Origin: Scatosoma sp045128055 | GTDB taxonomy: Bacteria; Bacillota; Clostridia; Christensenellales; Borkfalkiaceae | Length of the DNA stretch: 64,000 nt | Direction of reading: 5' to 3' | Assembly: GCA_045128055.1 (NCBI GenBank) | Contig: JBGVRC010000007.1 | Location: forward strand, 1 to 64,000 | Part shown: positions 18,035 through 26,996 of the stretch, piece after piece | Numbering within the stretch: position 1 is the first letter of the stretch | Layout of the letters: each line of letters starts with the position of its first letter | Program-made: the position numbers and the translations under genes | Notes under the pieces: generated by a model | What the model was told of the DNA's origin: nothing | What the model saw: only the letters and a program-made list of their open reading frames with translations | The model's database searches: none

Positions 18035-18046
18035 TAGGAGAGAACT

Positions 18047-18664
18047 ATGGTTTCCGTTTACACAGACGCCGATTATTTGGCGGTGTACAAACAAAAGAGA
18101 AAAATTTTCGGCTTATTTTTAGGGATTACGGCGGCGTATCTTGCCATTTGCATTGCCTTTTTGGTATATTTCATGTCCTTGCCGTACGCCGATCCCGGAC
18201 AAACCCTGCCCAAAGCGTGCGTATACGTGCTTTCCGCGTTGTATATGATTTTCGCGTTCCCGTATTTGGCGATTAAATACAGCCGTTGCAAACGATATTA
18301 TAAAATGCTTACGTACGTTTCCATCGGCTTAAAAAACGAAGAAAAAAACCATTTTTACTGCTTTGAAGAAAGAACGTTGCAAAAGGATAATATCGACGTT
18401 GTTTCCTGCGTGTTTGAAACGTGGAACAAGAAAAAGCAGGAATGGATGGACCGCGAAACCTATTGCGATTGTGAAAAGCCCCTGCCCCCTTTTGAAAGCG
18501 GGGATTTCGTGCAATATATCGTACAGAGTAACTTTGTCATTCAATACAATATTTTGCAGAAAAAAGCGTTGGAATTTGAAGAAGAATACGACGAAGAATA
18601 CGACGAAGAAGCAATAGAAACGGAAGAAGCGGAAGAAGTCGAAGTAGAAGCAGAAGCGGAATAA
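18047..18664 (+). CDS. Membrane protein of unknown function with acidic tail
   Basis: 205 residues. I do not recognise the family. Two membrane helices are predicted at about residues 20-44 and 57-79 (FGLFLGITAAYLAICIAFLV and YVLSALYMIFAFPYLAIKY). A cytoplasmic domain of about 90 residues follows. The C-terminus is extremely acidic, with the repeat EEYDEEYDEEA, and ends in alternating Glu, Val and Ala. It sits between a DegV gene and the ACT/PFL pair on the same strand with short gaps. It starts just after TAGGAGAGAACT and is probably part of the same operon. Confidence 0.65.
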   Translation: MVSVYTDADYLAVYKQKRKIFGLFLGITAAYLAICIAFLVYFMSLPYADPGQTLPKACVYVLSALYMIFAFPYLAIKYSRCKRYYKMLTYVSIGLKNEEKNHFYCFEERTLQKDNIDVVSCVFETWNKKKQEWMDRETYCDCEKPLPPFESGDFVQYIVQSNFVIQYNILQKKALEFEEEYDEEYDEEAIETEEAEEVEVEAEAE

Positions 18665-18686
18665 TCGAGAAAAAGGAGAAAAGGCT

Positions 18687-18956
18687 ATGAGAGCGGTAGT
18701 GACGGTTTCAGGCAAAGACAAAAAAGGTATTATTGCAAAAGTGAGCGGTTTTTTGGCGGAAAAGGGCGTTAATATCGAAGATATTTCCCAAACGATTATG
18801 GGGGAATATTTCGCGATGATTATGATTGCCGATTTATCCGAAGCCAAGGAAGAATTTTCCGTTTTGTCGCAGGCTTGTGCGGAGCTTGGCAAACAAATCG
18901 GTATGTCTATTTACTTGCAAAACGAAGAAATTTTCAATGCGATGCATACCGTTTGA
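18687..18956 (+). CDS. ACT domain protein (UPF0237 family)
   Basis: 89 residues making a single ACT fold (RAVVTVSGKDKKGIIAKVSGFLAEKGVNIEDISQ), a small ligand-binding regulatory domain that usually senses amino acids. The family is almost always encoded next to a PFL/UPF0210 protein, as here (19-bp gap). The pair's biochemical role is unknown. AAAAGGAGAAAAGG precedes the ATG. Confidence 0.9.
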   Translation: MRAVVTVSGKDKKGIIAKVSGFLAEKGVNIEDISQTIMGEYFAMIMIADLSEAKEEFSVLSQACAELGKQIGMSIYLQNEEIFNAMHTV

Positions 18957-18975
18957 TTGCGATTAGGAGAGAAGT

Positions 18976-20331
18976 ATGTTCAGCAATAAAGACGTATTAG
19001 AAACGATTGCAATGGTGCAGGAAGAGCACTTGGATATTCGTACGATTACGATGGGGCTTTCTTTGCTCAGCTGTATCCGCGACAGCGCGGAAGAAACAGC
19101 GAAAAAGGTGTACGATCTCGTTTGTTCAAAGGCGGAAAACATTGTAAAAACAGCAGAGGAATTATCAGCGCAGTACGGTATTCCCATTGTCAATAAACGC
19201 GTATCGGTTACTCCCGTGAGTTTGCTTTGCGCGGCGTTTCCTGAAAAAGCGCCGTTGATTGGCAAAGCGTTGGACGATGCGGCGGCAACGCTCGGTATCG
19301 ACTTTTTAGGCGGGTATTCGGCGCTTGTACACAAAGGTACAGCGGAATATGAAAAGACCTTTATCCGCACCATTCCCGAAGTTTTGGCAACGACAAAGCG
19401 GCTTTGTGCATCTGTAAACGTGGGTTCAAGCAAGTCGGGTATCAATATGGAAGCCGTCAAAATGATGGGGGAAGTGTTTAAGGACGCGGCGGAACTTACG
19501 AAAGATGCGGATGGTATCGGTGCGGCGAAGCTTGTTGTGTTCTGCAATGCTGTGGAAGATAATCCGTTTATGGCGGGGGCATTCCATGGCGTAGGCGAAG
19601 CGGACGTGGTGGTAAACGTGGGCGTATCAGGGCCTGGCGTAGTCAAGCACGCGTTGGAACAAATTCCCGACGCCGATTTAACGGAAGCGGCGGAAATGAT
19701 TAAGCGTACCGCCTTTAAAATTACCCGTGCAGGGCAGTTGGTTGCAAAAGAAGCGGCAAAGCGTTTAAACGCACAGTTTGGTATTGTCGACTTGTCTCTT
19801 GCTCCTACGCCTGCTATGGGGGACTCAGTTGCGCAAATCTTGGAAGAGCTCGGCATTGAAACGGTGGGCGGCCATGGTACGACGGCGGCGCTCGCTATGC
19901 TCAACGACGCGGTGAAAAAGGGCGGCGTAATGGCATCTTCGCGCGTAGGTGGGCTGTCGGGTGCGTTTATTCCTGTATCCGAAGACATCGGCATGATTCG
20001 CGCGGCGGAAGCGGGCAAAATCACCTTGGATAAATTAGAAGCAATGACCTGCGTTTGCAGCGTGGGATTGGATATGATTGCGATTCCCGGCGACACGCCC
20101 GCAACGACGATTGCGGCGATGATTGCGGACGAAGCGGCAATCGTTATGATTAACAACAAAACGACGGCGGTGCGTATTATTCCCGCGCCCGGGAAAACGG
20201 TTGGCGACCAAGTCAATTTCGGCGGGCTTTTGGGCAGAGCGCCGATTATGCCCGTGCATAATGGCGATTCTTCCCGCCTTATCAACCGTGGTGGGCTGAT
20301 ACCTGCGCCCATACACAGCTTCAAAAACTAA
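18976..20331 (+). CDS. PFL family protein (UPF0210/DUF711)
   Basis: 451 residues, standard family length. The sequence is rich in Gly and Ala, with signature stretches such as INMEAVKMMG, VNVGVSGPGVVKHALE, LAPTPAMGDSVAQILEELG and GVMASSRVGGLSGAFIPVSED. The fold is related to glycyl-radical enzyme barrels, but the glycyl radical site is not conserved and the function is unknown. It is the partner of the ACT protein immediately upstream. A long open frame on the opposite strand is a by-product of its composition. Confidence 0.92.
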   Translation: MFSNKDVLETIAMVQEEHLDIRTITMGLSLLSCIRDSAEETAKKVYDLVCSKAENIVKTAEELSAQYGIPIVNKRVSVTPVSLLCAAFPEKAPLIGKALDDAAATLGIDFLGGYSALVHKGTAEYEKTFIRTIPEVLATTKRLCASVNVGSSKSGINMEAVKMMGEVFKDAAELTKDADGIGAAKLVVFCNAVEDNPFMAGAFHGVGEADVVVNVGVSGPGVVKHALEQIPDADLTEAAEMIKRTAFKITRAGQLVAKEAAKRLNAQFGIVDLSLAPTPAMGDSVAQILEELGIETVGGHGTTAALAMLNDAVKKGGVMASSRVGGLSGAFIPVSEDIGMIRAAEAGKITLDKLEAMTCVCSVGLDMIAIPGDTPATTIAAMIADEAAIVMINNKTTAVRIIPAPGKTVGDQVNFGGLLGRAPIMPVHNGDSSRLINRGGLIPAPIHSFKN

Positions 20332-20612
20332 AAAGCAACGTAACGTTGCATCTATTTGGTGTATCATTCACCCGTTCTTGAAGTTTATTTCGCATTAGAA
20401 TAGATAAACTCATACAGTCGTTGCTAACTTAAAAAACGAACGAAAAGATTGTAAGACTTGTCAGCGGAAACCTTCCGCAGACCCGCAGTCAAGCGCAGCC
20501 AACAGGCTGGGAGCGTTTTAAAAGCAACCGATAGGTTGCGCTACTATGCCGCAGGCATTATTATACGAAAGCGCCGAAACCACAATAAAAATAAAAAGGA
20601 AAATAATTAGAT
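20332..20612 (+). other. Intergenic region with small hairpins, no gene seen
   Basis: It holds GCAACG-3-CGTTGC (about 20336-20350), GCAACC-4-GGTTGC and ATGCC-3-GGCAT, none with a clear T tail. I recognise no known RNA family. The AAAAAGGAAAAT before the pepF start is the ribosome binding site. Confidence 0.4.
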
Positions 20613-22394
20613 ATGGAAAGAAAAGATATTCCCCAAAACCTTCAATGGAAAACAACGGACGTATATCCTTCCGACGAAGCTTGGGAAGAAGAATTTAAAG
20701 CAGTAGAACAAGAATATACAAATTACGATTATTCGCAATTCCAAGGCAAGCTTGCGGACAAGCAAACTCTGCTTGCATGCTTGCAGTTGAGCGACGTCAT
20801 CTCTCGCCGTTTGGAAAAATTGTATTTATACGCTCACCTTCGTCACGACGAAGACGTGCGCGTTTCCAAATACACGTCCACGCTGGCTATGGTAAGCTCG
20901 ATGTTTTCTAAAATTTTCGCGCGTTTGGCGTTTGTTGACCCCGAATTGACGGCTTTGCCCGAAGAAACCTTGCAAAGCTTTATTTCCGACCCTGATTTCG
21001 CGGCGTATAACTATCGTTTGCTCCAAGTAGCGAAATCCAAAAATCACGTTTTGAGCGCGGAAGAAGAAAAATTGTTGGCGCTCGGTAGTGACGTTATGGG
21101 CGGGTTTAGGGACGTCTTTTCTATGCTGAACAATGCAAACTTAAACCTTCCCAAAGCAAGCTTCAACGGCGAAGAAACGCAAATCAGTCACGGTATGTAC
21201 GGCGTTGTATTGCGTTCGGGTACGGCGGAAGAACGAAAGGAATGGTTTGAAAAATATTACGGCGCGTTTATCAAGCTCATTGACTCGATTACGCAGGCGT
21301 ATTACGGCAACGTAAAAAAGGACGTTTTCTATAAAACGGTGAGAAAGTACGAAAGCTGTAAAGCGCAGGCTTTGGCGGGGGAAGATGTTGAACCTATCGT
21401 CTATGAAAACTTGATTTCGTCCGTGCACGAAGCTTTGCCTGCTATGCACGACTATATTACCACGAGAAAGCAAGTGCTCGCTATGCAAGAACAGCATATG
21501 TACGACATTTTCGTTCCCCTTGTAGAAGACGCCGACATCAAAATGTCCTTTGAAGAAGCGTACGACCTTGTGGTAGAAGGTCTTGCTCCCCTTGGCAGTG
21601 ATTATCAGGCTTTGCTTCGCAAAGCGAAGGATGAACGCTGGATAGACGTTTGCGAAAACGAAGGCAAACGCAGCGGCGCGTATTCGATAGGTATGTACGA
21701 CGCGCATCCTTTCGTATTGCTTAATTATCAGCCCACCACCAACGACATTTTCACGATTGCGCACGAAATGGGACACGCGCTCCATTCCTATAAATCTAAT
21801 GAAACGCAGCCTTACGCGAAGGCCAGCTACACCATTTTCCTTGCGGAAATTGCAAGTACCGTCAACGAAGTTTTGCTCTTAAAGCATTTGTATAAAAAGA
21901 GCGAAGACAAGAACTTGAAAAAGTATCTGTTAAATTACTATATGGATATGTTCCGCACCACGCTCTTCCGTCAAACGCAGTTTGCGGAATTTGAACAAGC
22001 GGCGCACGAAAAAGCGGAAAACGGCGAAGCGTTGAACAAAGAAAGCTTGAACGAGCTGTATTACGGCTTGAATAAGCAATATTACGGCGACGGCATTATC
22101 CACGACGAACAAATCGCGTACGAATGGGCGAGAATTCCCCATTTCTACACTTCTTTCTACGTGTATAAATATGCAACGGGTATCATTTCGGCAATTTCCA
22201 TCGTAAAACGTATTTTGACCGAAGGGGAAAGCGCGGTAAAAGACTATTTTGCCTTCCTTTCGTCGGGCGGTTGCGAAGACCCCGTTTCCATTTTGAAAAA
22301 AGCGGGCGTAGATTTGACGACGAAAACGCCTTTCAAGGCGGCTATGGACGAGTTTGCCGCTACGCTGCAAGAATTTAAAGATTTACTGAACTGA
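20613..22394 (+). CDS. pepF: Oligoendopeptidase F
   Basis: 593 residues, an M3 family zinc metallopeptidase that degrades oligopeptides in the cytoplasm. The zinc motif HEMGHALHSY is near residue 383. The third ligand region is FLAEIASTVNEVLLL, and the substrate-side block YEWARIPHFYTSFYVYKYATG is conserved in PepF. Length is typical. There is no signal peptide. Confidence 0.95.
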   Translation: MERKDIPQNLQWKTTDVYPSDEAWEEEFKAVEQEYTNYDYSQFQGKLADKQTLLACLQLSDVISRRLEKLYLYAHLRHDEDVRVSKYTSTLAMVSSMFSKIFARLAFVDPELTALPEETLQSFISDPDFAAYNYRLLQVAKSKNHVLSAEEEKLLALGSDVMGGFRDVFSMLNNANLNLPKASFNGEETQISHGMYGVVLRSGTAEERKEWFEKYYGAFIKLIDSITQAYYGNVKKDVFYKTVRKYESCKAQALAGEDVEPIVYENLISSVHEALPAMHDYITTRKQVLAMQEQHMYDIFVPLVEDADIKMSFEEAYDLVVEGLAPLGSDYQALLRKAKDERWIDVCENEGKRSGAYSIGMYDAHPFVLLNYQPTTNDIFTIAHEMGHALHSYKSNETQPYAKASYTIFLAEIASTVNEVLLLKHLYKKSEDKNLKKYLLNYYMDMFRTTLFRQTQFAEFEQAAHEKAENGEALNKESLNELYYGLNKQYYGDGIIHDEQIAYEWARIPHFYTSFYVYKYATGIISAISIVKRILTEGESAVKDYFAFLSSGGCEDPVSILKKAGVDLTTKTPFKAAMDEFAATLQEFKDLLN

Positions 22395-22402
22395 GAAAAC
22401 AA

Positions 22403-22423
22403 GGGGGGCAGGTACGCGATGAA
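22403..22423 (+). repeat. Dispersed motif copy between pepF and dnaB
   Basis: GGGGGGCAGGTACGCGATGAA, one mismatch from consensus over the last 20 bases. It sits 8 nt after the pepF stop. The ATG inside it is out of frame with dnaB. Confidence 0.85.
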
Positions 22424-22455
22424 CGGGTATTTTGCCGCGAAACAAGGAGAAAACT

Positions 22456-23970
22456 ATGGCAAACGAAACGAATACGATGCCTTATAACCGCGATGCGGAA
22501 ATGGCGCTTTTGGGGTGTCTGCTTATCGACAACGAAATTGCTGCGGACATCGTGGAAAAGCTGTCCGAAGACGATTTCTATCAAGAATCGCACAAATATA
22601 TTTTACGGGCGATGAAGCGCGTTTTCAACGACCGTAAACCCGTCGACCTTGTCACCGTTTCCGACGATTTGGAAAAGGAAGGCGCTTTGGAAAAGGCGGG
22701 CGGTATCGTATATTTGACCGAGCTTACCCAAATTACGCCGTCCACGGCAAACTATAAATCGTACTATGAAATCATTTCTCGCGACAGCGTCAATAGAAAG
22801 CTGATTCGCGCTTCGAGAAAGATTATTGAAACGTCGATGAAGGGCGTGGACGAAAAAACGTCGCTTGCGTTTGCGGAAAAGAGCATTTACGACATTTCCA
22901 AACAAACCGAACGCTCCGCGCTTTTGAGTATGAACGACGACGATATTATCGGTGACGTATTGCAAAAATTTGAAAAGTTGCAATCCGACCAAGACGCCTT
23001 TAAGGGGATTCCGACGGGCTTTAAGCGTTTAGACAGAATGACCAACGGCTTGCAAGCGGGCGCGCTTATCGTTTTGGCGGCTCGTCCCGGTATGGGTAAA
23101 ACGTCGCTTGCGATGAACCTTGTCGAACACGCGGCGCTTCGCGCGGGCAAAACCTGCGCGGTATTCTCGCTCGAAATGCCCCGCCACGAAATCGTGCAAA
23201 GACTCATTTGTTCGTATGCGAACGTGAGCATGAAAAACGCGCTTTCGGGCGAATTGTCCGCAAAGGAATGGAAAAAGCTTATGCTTGCGGGCGATCAACT
23301 TAAAAAGAGCAACATCTACATTGACGATTCGTCCCGTGTTACGCCTGCGGAAATTTTATCCAAATGCCGCCGTTTAAAGACGACGGCAGGCGGCGTGGAT
23401 ATGATTATGATCGACTATATCCAGCTTATGTCCAGCGGCGATTCTAATATGGCGGGCGCGGAAAACAGACAACAGGAAGTCGCGTCCATTACGCGTGACT
23501 TAAAGATTATGGCAAAAGAGCTCGGCGTACCCGTAATCGCCCTTTCGCAGCTTCGTCGTATCCAGTCCAAAGAACCCCAGCTTTCCGACCTTCGTGAATC
23601 GGGGGCAATCGAACAAGACGCGGACATCGTTATGTTTATCAGCCGTCCCGAAGCGATTGCAACCAAGGAAGAAATTGATTCGGGTAAGATTGTCAAAGGC
23701 GCGGCGGAACTTATCCTTGCCAAGCACAGAGCGGGCGAACAAGGCCGCGTATCCTTGAAATTCATTGGCGAATATACGAAGTTTGTGGACGTGGACGAAC
23801 AAAACCGAGAAGACGAACCGCCGCAGTTTGGTACGGCGCCCCGTATTCCCGACGATGACGACGAAGAATACGTAGCGCCCGACGATGATTACGGCGCTCC
23901 CGAGCCACCCATGCCGCCCAGAAAGGGGGATTTGGCAAAAGCGGACGACGATGAATTGCCTTTCGAATAA
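22456..23970 (+). CDS. dnaB: Replicative DNA helicase DnaB (DnaC in Bacillus nomenclature)
   Basis: 504 residues. The hexameric fork helicase with an N-terminal collar domain (YNRDAEMALLGCLLIDN) and a RecA-like ATPase domain. Walker A is ARPGMGKTSLAMN, Walker B is MIMIDYIQLM, and FSLEMPRHEIVQRL and RLKTTAGGVDMI are family motifs. The C-terminal arginine-finger region KHRAGEQGRVSLKF is followed by a 45-residue acidic, Pro-rich tail. The start at 22456 has AAGGAG. The longer frame starts inside the intergenic motif region. Confidence 0.96.
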   Translation: MANETNTMPYNRDAEMALLGCLLIDNEIAADIVEKLSEDDFYQESHKYILRAMKRVFNDRKPVDLVTVSDDLEKEGALEKAGGIVYLTELTQITPSTANYKSYYEIISRDSVNRKLIRASRKIIETSMKGVDEKTSLAFAEKSIYDISKQTERSALLSMNDDDIIGDVLQKFEKLQSDQDAFKGIPTGFKRLDRMTNGLQAGALIVLAARPGMGKTSLAMNLVEHAALRAGKTCAVFSLEMPRHEIVQRLICSYANVSMKNALSGELSAKEWKKLMLAGDQLKKSNIYIDDSSRVTPAEILSKCRRLKTTAGGVDMIMIDYIQLMSSGDSNMAGAENRQQEVASITRDLKIMAKELGVPVIALSQLRRIQSKEPQLSDLRESGAIEQDADIVMFISRPEAIATKEEIDSGKIVKGAAELILAKHRAGEQGRVSLKFIGEYTKFVDVDEQNREDEPPQFGTAPRIPDDDDEEYVAPDDDYGAPEPPMPPRKGDLAKADDDELPFE

Positions 23971-23971
23971 T

Positions 23972-24991
23972 ATGAAGACGCAAATCAAACCCGTCACGAA
24001 AGACAGTGTGGCGGAAGCAAAAAATATCATAATGGACGGCGGCGTAGTGGCTATCCCCACCGAAACGGTGTACGGGCTTGGCGGCAACGCCTTTGATGAC
24101 GAAGCGGTAAAACGCATTTTTGCGGTCAAGGGTAGACCAAGCGACAATCCCTTGATTGCGCACGTGCATACCGATTACGATTTATCCAAAATCATCGATT
24201 ACGACCCGCCGTACGCAAAAAAACTGCGCGAAGCCTTTTTACCTGGGCCGTTGACGCTGGTATATCCGTCGACGGATAAGGTAAGTCCTTACGTTTCCTG
24301 CGGTTTAAACACGCTCGCCGTGCGCGTGCCTGCGCATACGGGCGCGCAACAGCTTTTAAAAGCGGTGGATATTCCCGTTGTTGCGCCCAGCGCAAATCTT
24401 TCCAAGCACGTTTCACCCACTTCCGCAAAGCATGTTTACGACGATTTTGCAGGCAAAATTCCTTTAATTTTGGACGGCGGCGAATGCGAAGGGGGGATTG
24501 AAAGCACCGTTTGCGACGTTACGGGGGAAATCCCCGTCATTCTCCGTCCCGGTTTGATTACCTGCGAAATGATAGCCAAAGTCGTAGGGGATTGCAAGGA
24601 ATACGAGCCGAACGTACAAAAAGGCGAAAAGGTAAAAAGCCCTGGGGTTTTGTATAAGCACTATTCTCCCCGCTGTCAAACGGCGCTTTTTACTGCGTTG
24701 GATACGGACAAAGCGAAAGCGCTTTGCTTCGCCGCGCTTGGCGACGGTAAAAAAGTGGCGGTATTGTGCGAAGAAAAAGAAACGCAAAGCTTTTGCGGGC
24801 TTGGCGTAGAAGTATTGAATTTGGGCAAAACCGAAGAAGAAATGGCGAATAGATTGTACGGCTTGCTTCGTAAAGCGGAAGAAATTTGCGATTTACTTGT
24901 CGCCGTCGAACCCACCTTGACGGGCGGGGTGATGACGGGGGTAATGAACCGTTTGAAAAAAGCTTGCACGTCCGTCGATATTGCGCATTAA
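23972..24991 (+). CDS. Threonylcarbamoyl-AMP synthase (Sua5/YwlC type)
   Basis: 339 residues. It makes threonylcarbamoyl-AMP from Thr, bicarbonate and ATP for the t6A modification of ANN-decoding tRNAs. The YrdC domain (GVVAIPTETVYGLGG, KGRPSDNPL, PSANLSKHVSPTSAKHV) is followed by the smaller Sua5 C-terminal domain (SPGVLYKHYSPR). It starts one base after the dnaB stop, so it is translationally coupled. The order sua5, arginine phosphatase, rpiB matches the Bacillus ywlC-ywlE-ywlF neighbourhood. Confidence 0.93.
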   Translation: MKTQIKPVTKDSVAEAKNIIMDGGVVAIPTETVYGLGGNAFDDEAVKRIFAVKGRPSDNPLIAHVHTDYDLSKIIDYDPPYAKKLREAFLPGPLTLVYPSTDKVSPYVSCGLNTLAVRVPAHTGAQQLLKAVDIPVVAPSANLSKHVSPTSAKHVYDDFAGKIPLILDGGECEGGIESTVCDVTGEIPVILRPGLITCEMIAKVVGDCKEYEPNVQKGEKVKSPGVLYKHYSPRCQTALFTALDTDKAKALCFAALGDGKKVAVLCEEKETQSFCGLGVEVLNLGKTEEEMANRLYGLLRKAEEICDLLVAVEPTLTGGVMTGVMNRLKKACTSVDIAH

Positions 24992-25004
24992 ACGATAAAA
25001 TGAA

Positions 25005-25024
25005 GGGGGCAGGTACGCAATGAA
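25005..25024 (+). repeat. Dispersed motif copy forming the start region of the phosphatase gene
   Basis: GGGGGCAGGTACGCAATGAA, two mismatches from consensus. The G run is placed where the ribosome binding site is expected and the ATG in the motif is the start codon at 25020. Confidence 0.85.
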
Positions 25025-25628
25025 AAAGAAAACGGGCAAAAAAATACTCTTTGTTTGTACGGGCAATACCTGCCGCTCTCCTATGGCGGAACGCCTGCTG
25101 GAACAAACGCTTGCTTTTCGCGAAATAAAAGGCTTTGCGGTGTATTCGGCTGGCCTTGCGGCGAAAAAGGGTACGCCTATGAACCCGAAATCCCAGCAGG
25201 TTTTACACGAAAACGGTATTCCTGCGGAAGAATTTACGTCCCGTACCATTCGCGACGCCGAGCTTCGCAACGCTTTTGCCGTAATTTGTATGACGGAACA
25301 GCAAAAGGACGTGCTTTTGGATATGCGCTGGCGCGCGCTTCGCAAGGCGGATGCGATAGGCGAAGACGAAATTGCCAACAACGTGTATTCGTTTGCTGAG
25401 CTTTGCGGGTATGATATTCCCGACCCTTACGGCAGGGAAATCGATGCGTATCGCTATGTATTTTCTATGTTGGAAGGGGGCATGTCCGCGATCATTGAAA
25501 AATTAAGTTTGAATGCGCCGCCGAAAAAGCGGGGCAGACCGAAAAAGGCTTCGACGGGGGAAGAAACGCCGCCAAAGAAGCGCGGTAGACCGAAAAAAGA
25601 AGAAAAAACGGAAGAAAAGCCTGAATAA
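25020..25628 (+). CDS. YwlE-like low-molecular-weight (arginine) phosphatase with C-terminal AT-hooks
   Basis: 202 residues. The phosphatase P-loop CTGNTCRSP (Cys13 to Arg19) and the general-acid loop IPDPYGRE mark the LMW-PTP fold. Thr at the fifth loop position, instead of the Ile of tyrosine phosphatases, is the feature linked to protein-arginine phosphatase activity in YwlE. Residues about 165-202 form an unusual tail with two copies of PPKKRGRPKK, a canonical AT-hook (GRP core in basic context) that binds the minor groove of AT-rich DNA. The tail suggests nucleoid association. The gene lies between sua5 and rpiB. The start codon and ribosome binding site are made by the dispersed motif. 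Confidence 0.85.
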   Translation: MKKKTGKKILFVCTGNTCRSPMAERLLEQTLAFREIKGFAVYSAGLAAKKGTPMNPKSQQVLHENGIPAEEFTSRTIRDAELRNAFAVICMTEQQKDVLLDMRWRALRKADAIGEDEIANNVYSFAELCGYDIPDPYGREIDAYRYVFSMLEGGMSAIIEKLSLNAPPKKRGRPKKASTGEETPPKKRGRPKKEEKTEEKPE

Positions 25629-25670
25629 ACGGCTTTAAAAATTTAAACGAAATTTAGTAGGAGATAAAGT

Positions 25671-26123
25671 ATGAAAATTGCAGTTGCTTGCGACCATGGT
25701 GGGCTCAAATTGAAAAATTCTTTGATAGAATACTTGCAAAAATGCGGTCACGAAGTTGTAAATTTCGGTACGGATACAACCGCTTCTTGCGACTATCCCG
25801 ATTTTGCCGTAGCGGCAGCCGAAGCGGTGGCTTTTGGAGATTGCGAACGGGGGATTGTGGTATGTTCGTCGGGGATAGGCGTTTCTATCGTGGCGAACAA
25901 AGTGCCAGGGATTCGCTGCGCGCATTGTCACGATTTGTATTGCGCGAAATATACCCGTTTGCATAACGACGCGAATATGCTTGCTTTTGGTGAAAAGGTG
26001 GTTGGCGTAGGGATGATGGAAGAACTCGTCCACACATTTTTGACGACGGAATACGAAGGCGGCGAACGTCACGATAGACGAATTGCCAAAATCAAAGCGA
26101 TTGAAGAAAAATATTGCAAATAA
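25671..26123 (+). CDS. rpiB: Ribose-5-phosphate isomerase B
   Basis: 150 residues of the RpiB/LacAB fold. It interconverts ribose 5-phosphate and ribulose 5-phosphate in the pentose phosphate pathway. ACDHGGLKLKN holds the substrate-binding Asp-His, and VVCSSGIGVSIVANKVPGIR holds the catalytic Cys and the anion-hole loop. Motif HNDANMLAFGEKVVG is typical. It follows the phosphatase by 42 bp with TAGGAGAT. Confidence 0.93.
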   Translation: MKIAVACDHGGLKLKNSLIEYLQKCGHEVVNFGTDTTASCDYPDFAVAAAEAVAFGDCERGIVVCSSGIGVSIVANKVPGIRCAHCHDLYCAKYTRLHNDANMLAFGEKVVGVGMMEELVHTFLTTEYEGGERHDRRIAKIKAIEEKYCK

Positions 26124-26162
26124 ATTTTTTACGGAGCGGAAATCCGTATAAAGGAGAATAAA

Positions 26163-26996
26163 ATGAAAGAGTTATTGAAACAGGCCTGGAGTGCCGTTAA
26201 AGGTTTTATAAACGGCTATGGCAAAGTGCTGATTATGGCGCTGGTTGTTTTCGTAATCGGTTTGTTGGTGATTAAGATTATCAAAAAATCGGTAAAGAGA
26301 ACGTCGACGAAGAGCCGTAACGTAGACAACGCGGCTGCGTCCTTTATTACGTCCATTGTGGCGTTGGTAGCGTACGTAGCATTGTTGATTGTGATGATTG
26401 CTTCGCTCGGTTTCTCGACGGAAGGTATTATTGCTGCGCTTTCTTCGGTTATGCTCGCCGTTGCTTTGGGTTTGCAAGGCACGTTGGCAAGCTTGGCAAA
26501 CGGTATTTTACTTATTTTTACAAAGCCTTTTCAAGCGGGCGATTACGTAGAGATCGGCGGAACGGGCGGTACGGTAAAAGAAGTGAAATTGTTTTGTGTA
26601 AAGCTTGTTACGCCTGACAATTTGACGGTTGTCATTCCCAACAACACGGTATTTGGCTCGACGATTACCAATTATAGCAAGATGCCTTTGCGCCGTGTGG
26701 ATATCGTAGTTCCCGTAGAATACAATGCGGACATTGAAAAGGTAAAGGGCATTCTTCAAGACTTTGTTGCCAAAGATGAAAGAATTCAAAAAGATCCCGC
26801 GCCTTTTTGCCGTTTGACGGAATATGGAGCAAGCTCGTTAAACTTCACCCTTAGGGTATGGGTAAACGCGGGTGATTATTGGGCGGTTCGTTTTGATTTA
26901 TTGGAAGGCATTATCGGTTTGCTTCGTCAAAATAATATTGAAATTCCTTATGATCAACTTGACGTACACGTAATCAAATCCGAGGAGGTGGCGTAA
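26163..26996 (+). CDS. Small-conductance mechanosensitive channel (MscS family)
   Basis: 277 residues. Three membrane helices lie in the first 130 residues. The pore-lining third helix (GIIAALSSVMLAVALGLQGTLASLANGILLIF) leads into the MscS beta domain (KPFQAGDYVEIGGTGGTVKEVKL) and the alpha/beta C-terminal domain. It opens under membrane tension to release solutes during hypo-osmotic shock. AAGGAG precedes the ATG. It overlaps the next gene by one base (TAATG). Confidence 0.93.
   Translation: MKELLKQAWSAVKGFINGYGKVLIMALVVFVIGLLVIKIIKKSVKRTSTKSRNVDNAAASFITSIVALVAYVALLIVMIASLGFSTEGIIAALSSVMLAVALGLQGTLASLANGILLIFTKPFQAGDYVEIGGTGGTVKEVKLFCVKLVTPDNLTVVIPNNTVFGSTITNYSKMPLRRVDIVVPVEYNADIEKVKGILQDFVAKDERIQKDPAPFCRLTEYGASSLNFTLRVWVNAGDYWAVRFDLLEGIIGLLRQNNIEIPYDQLDVHVIKSEEVA

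Noticed and set aside
18963..20324. A 453-codon open frame antisense to the PFL-family gene
   Set aside because: It mirrors the whole sense gene, has Ser/Ala/Ile-rich low-information composition and no ribosome binding site. The sense frame is a clear family member.
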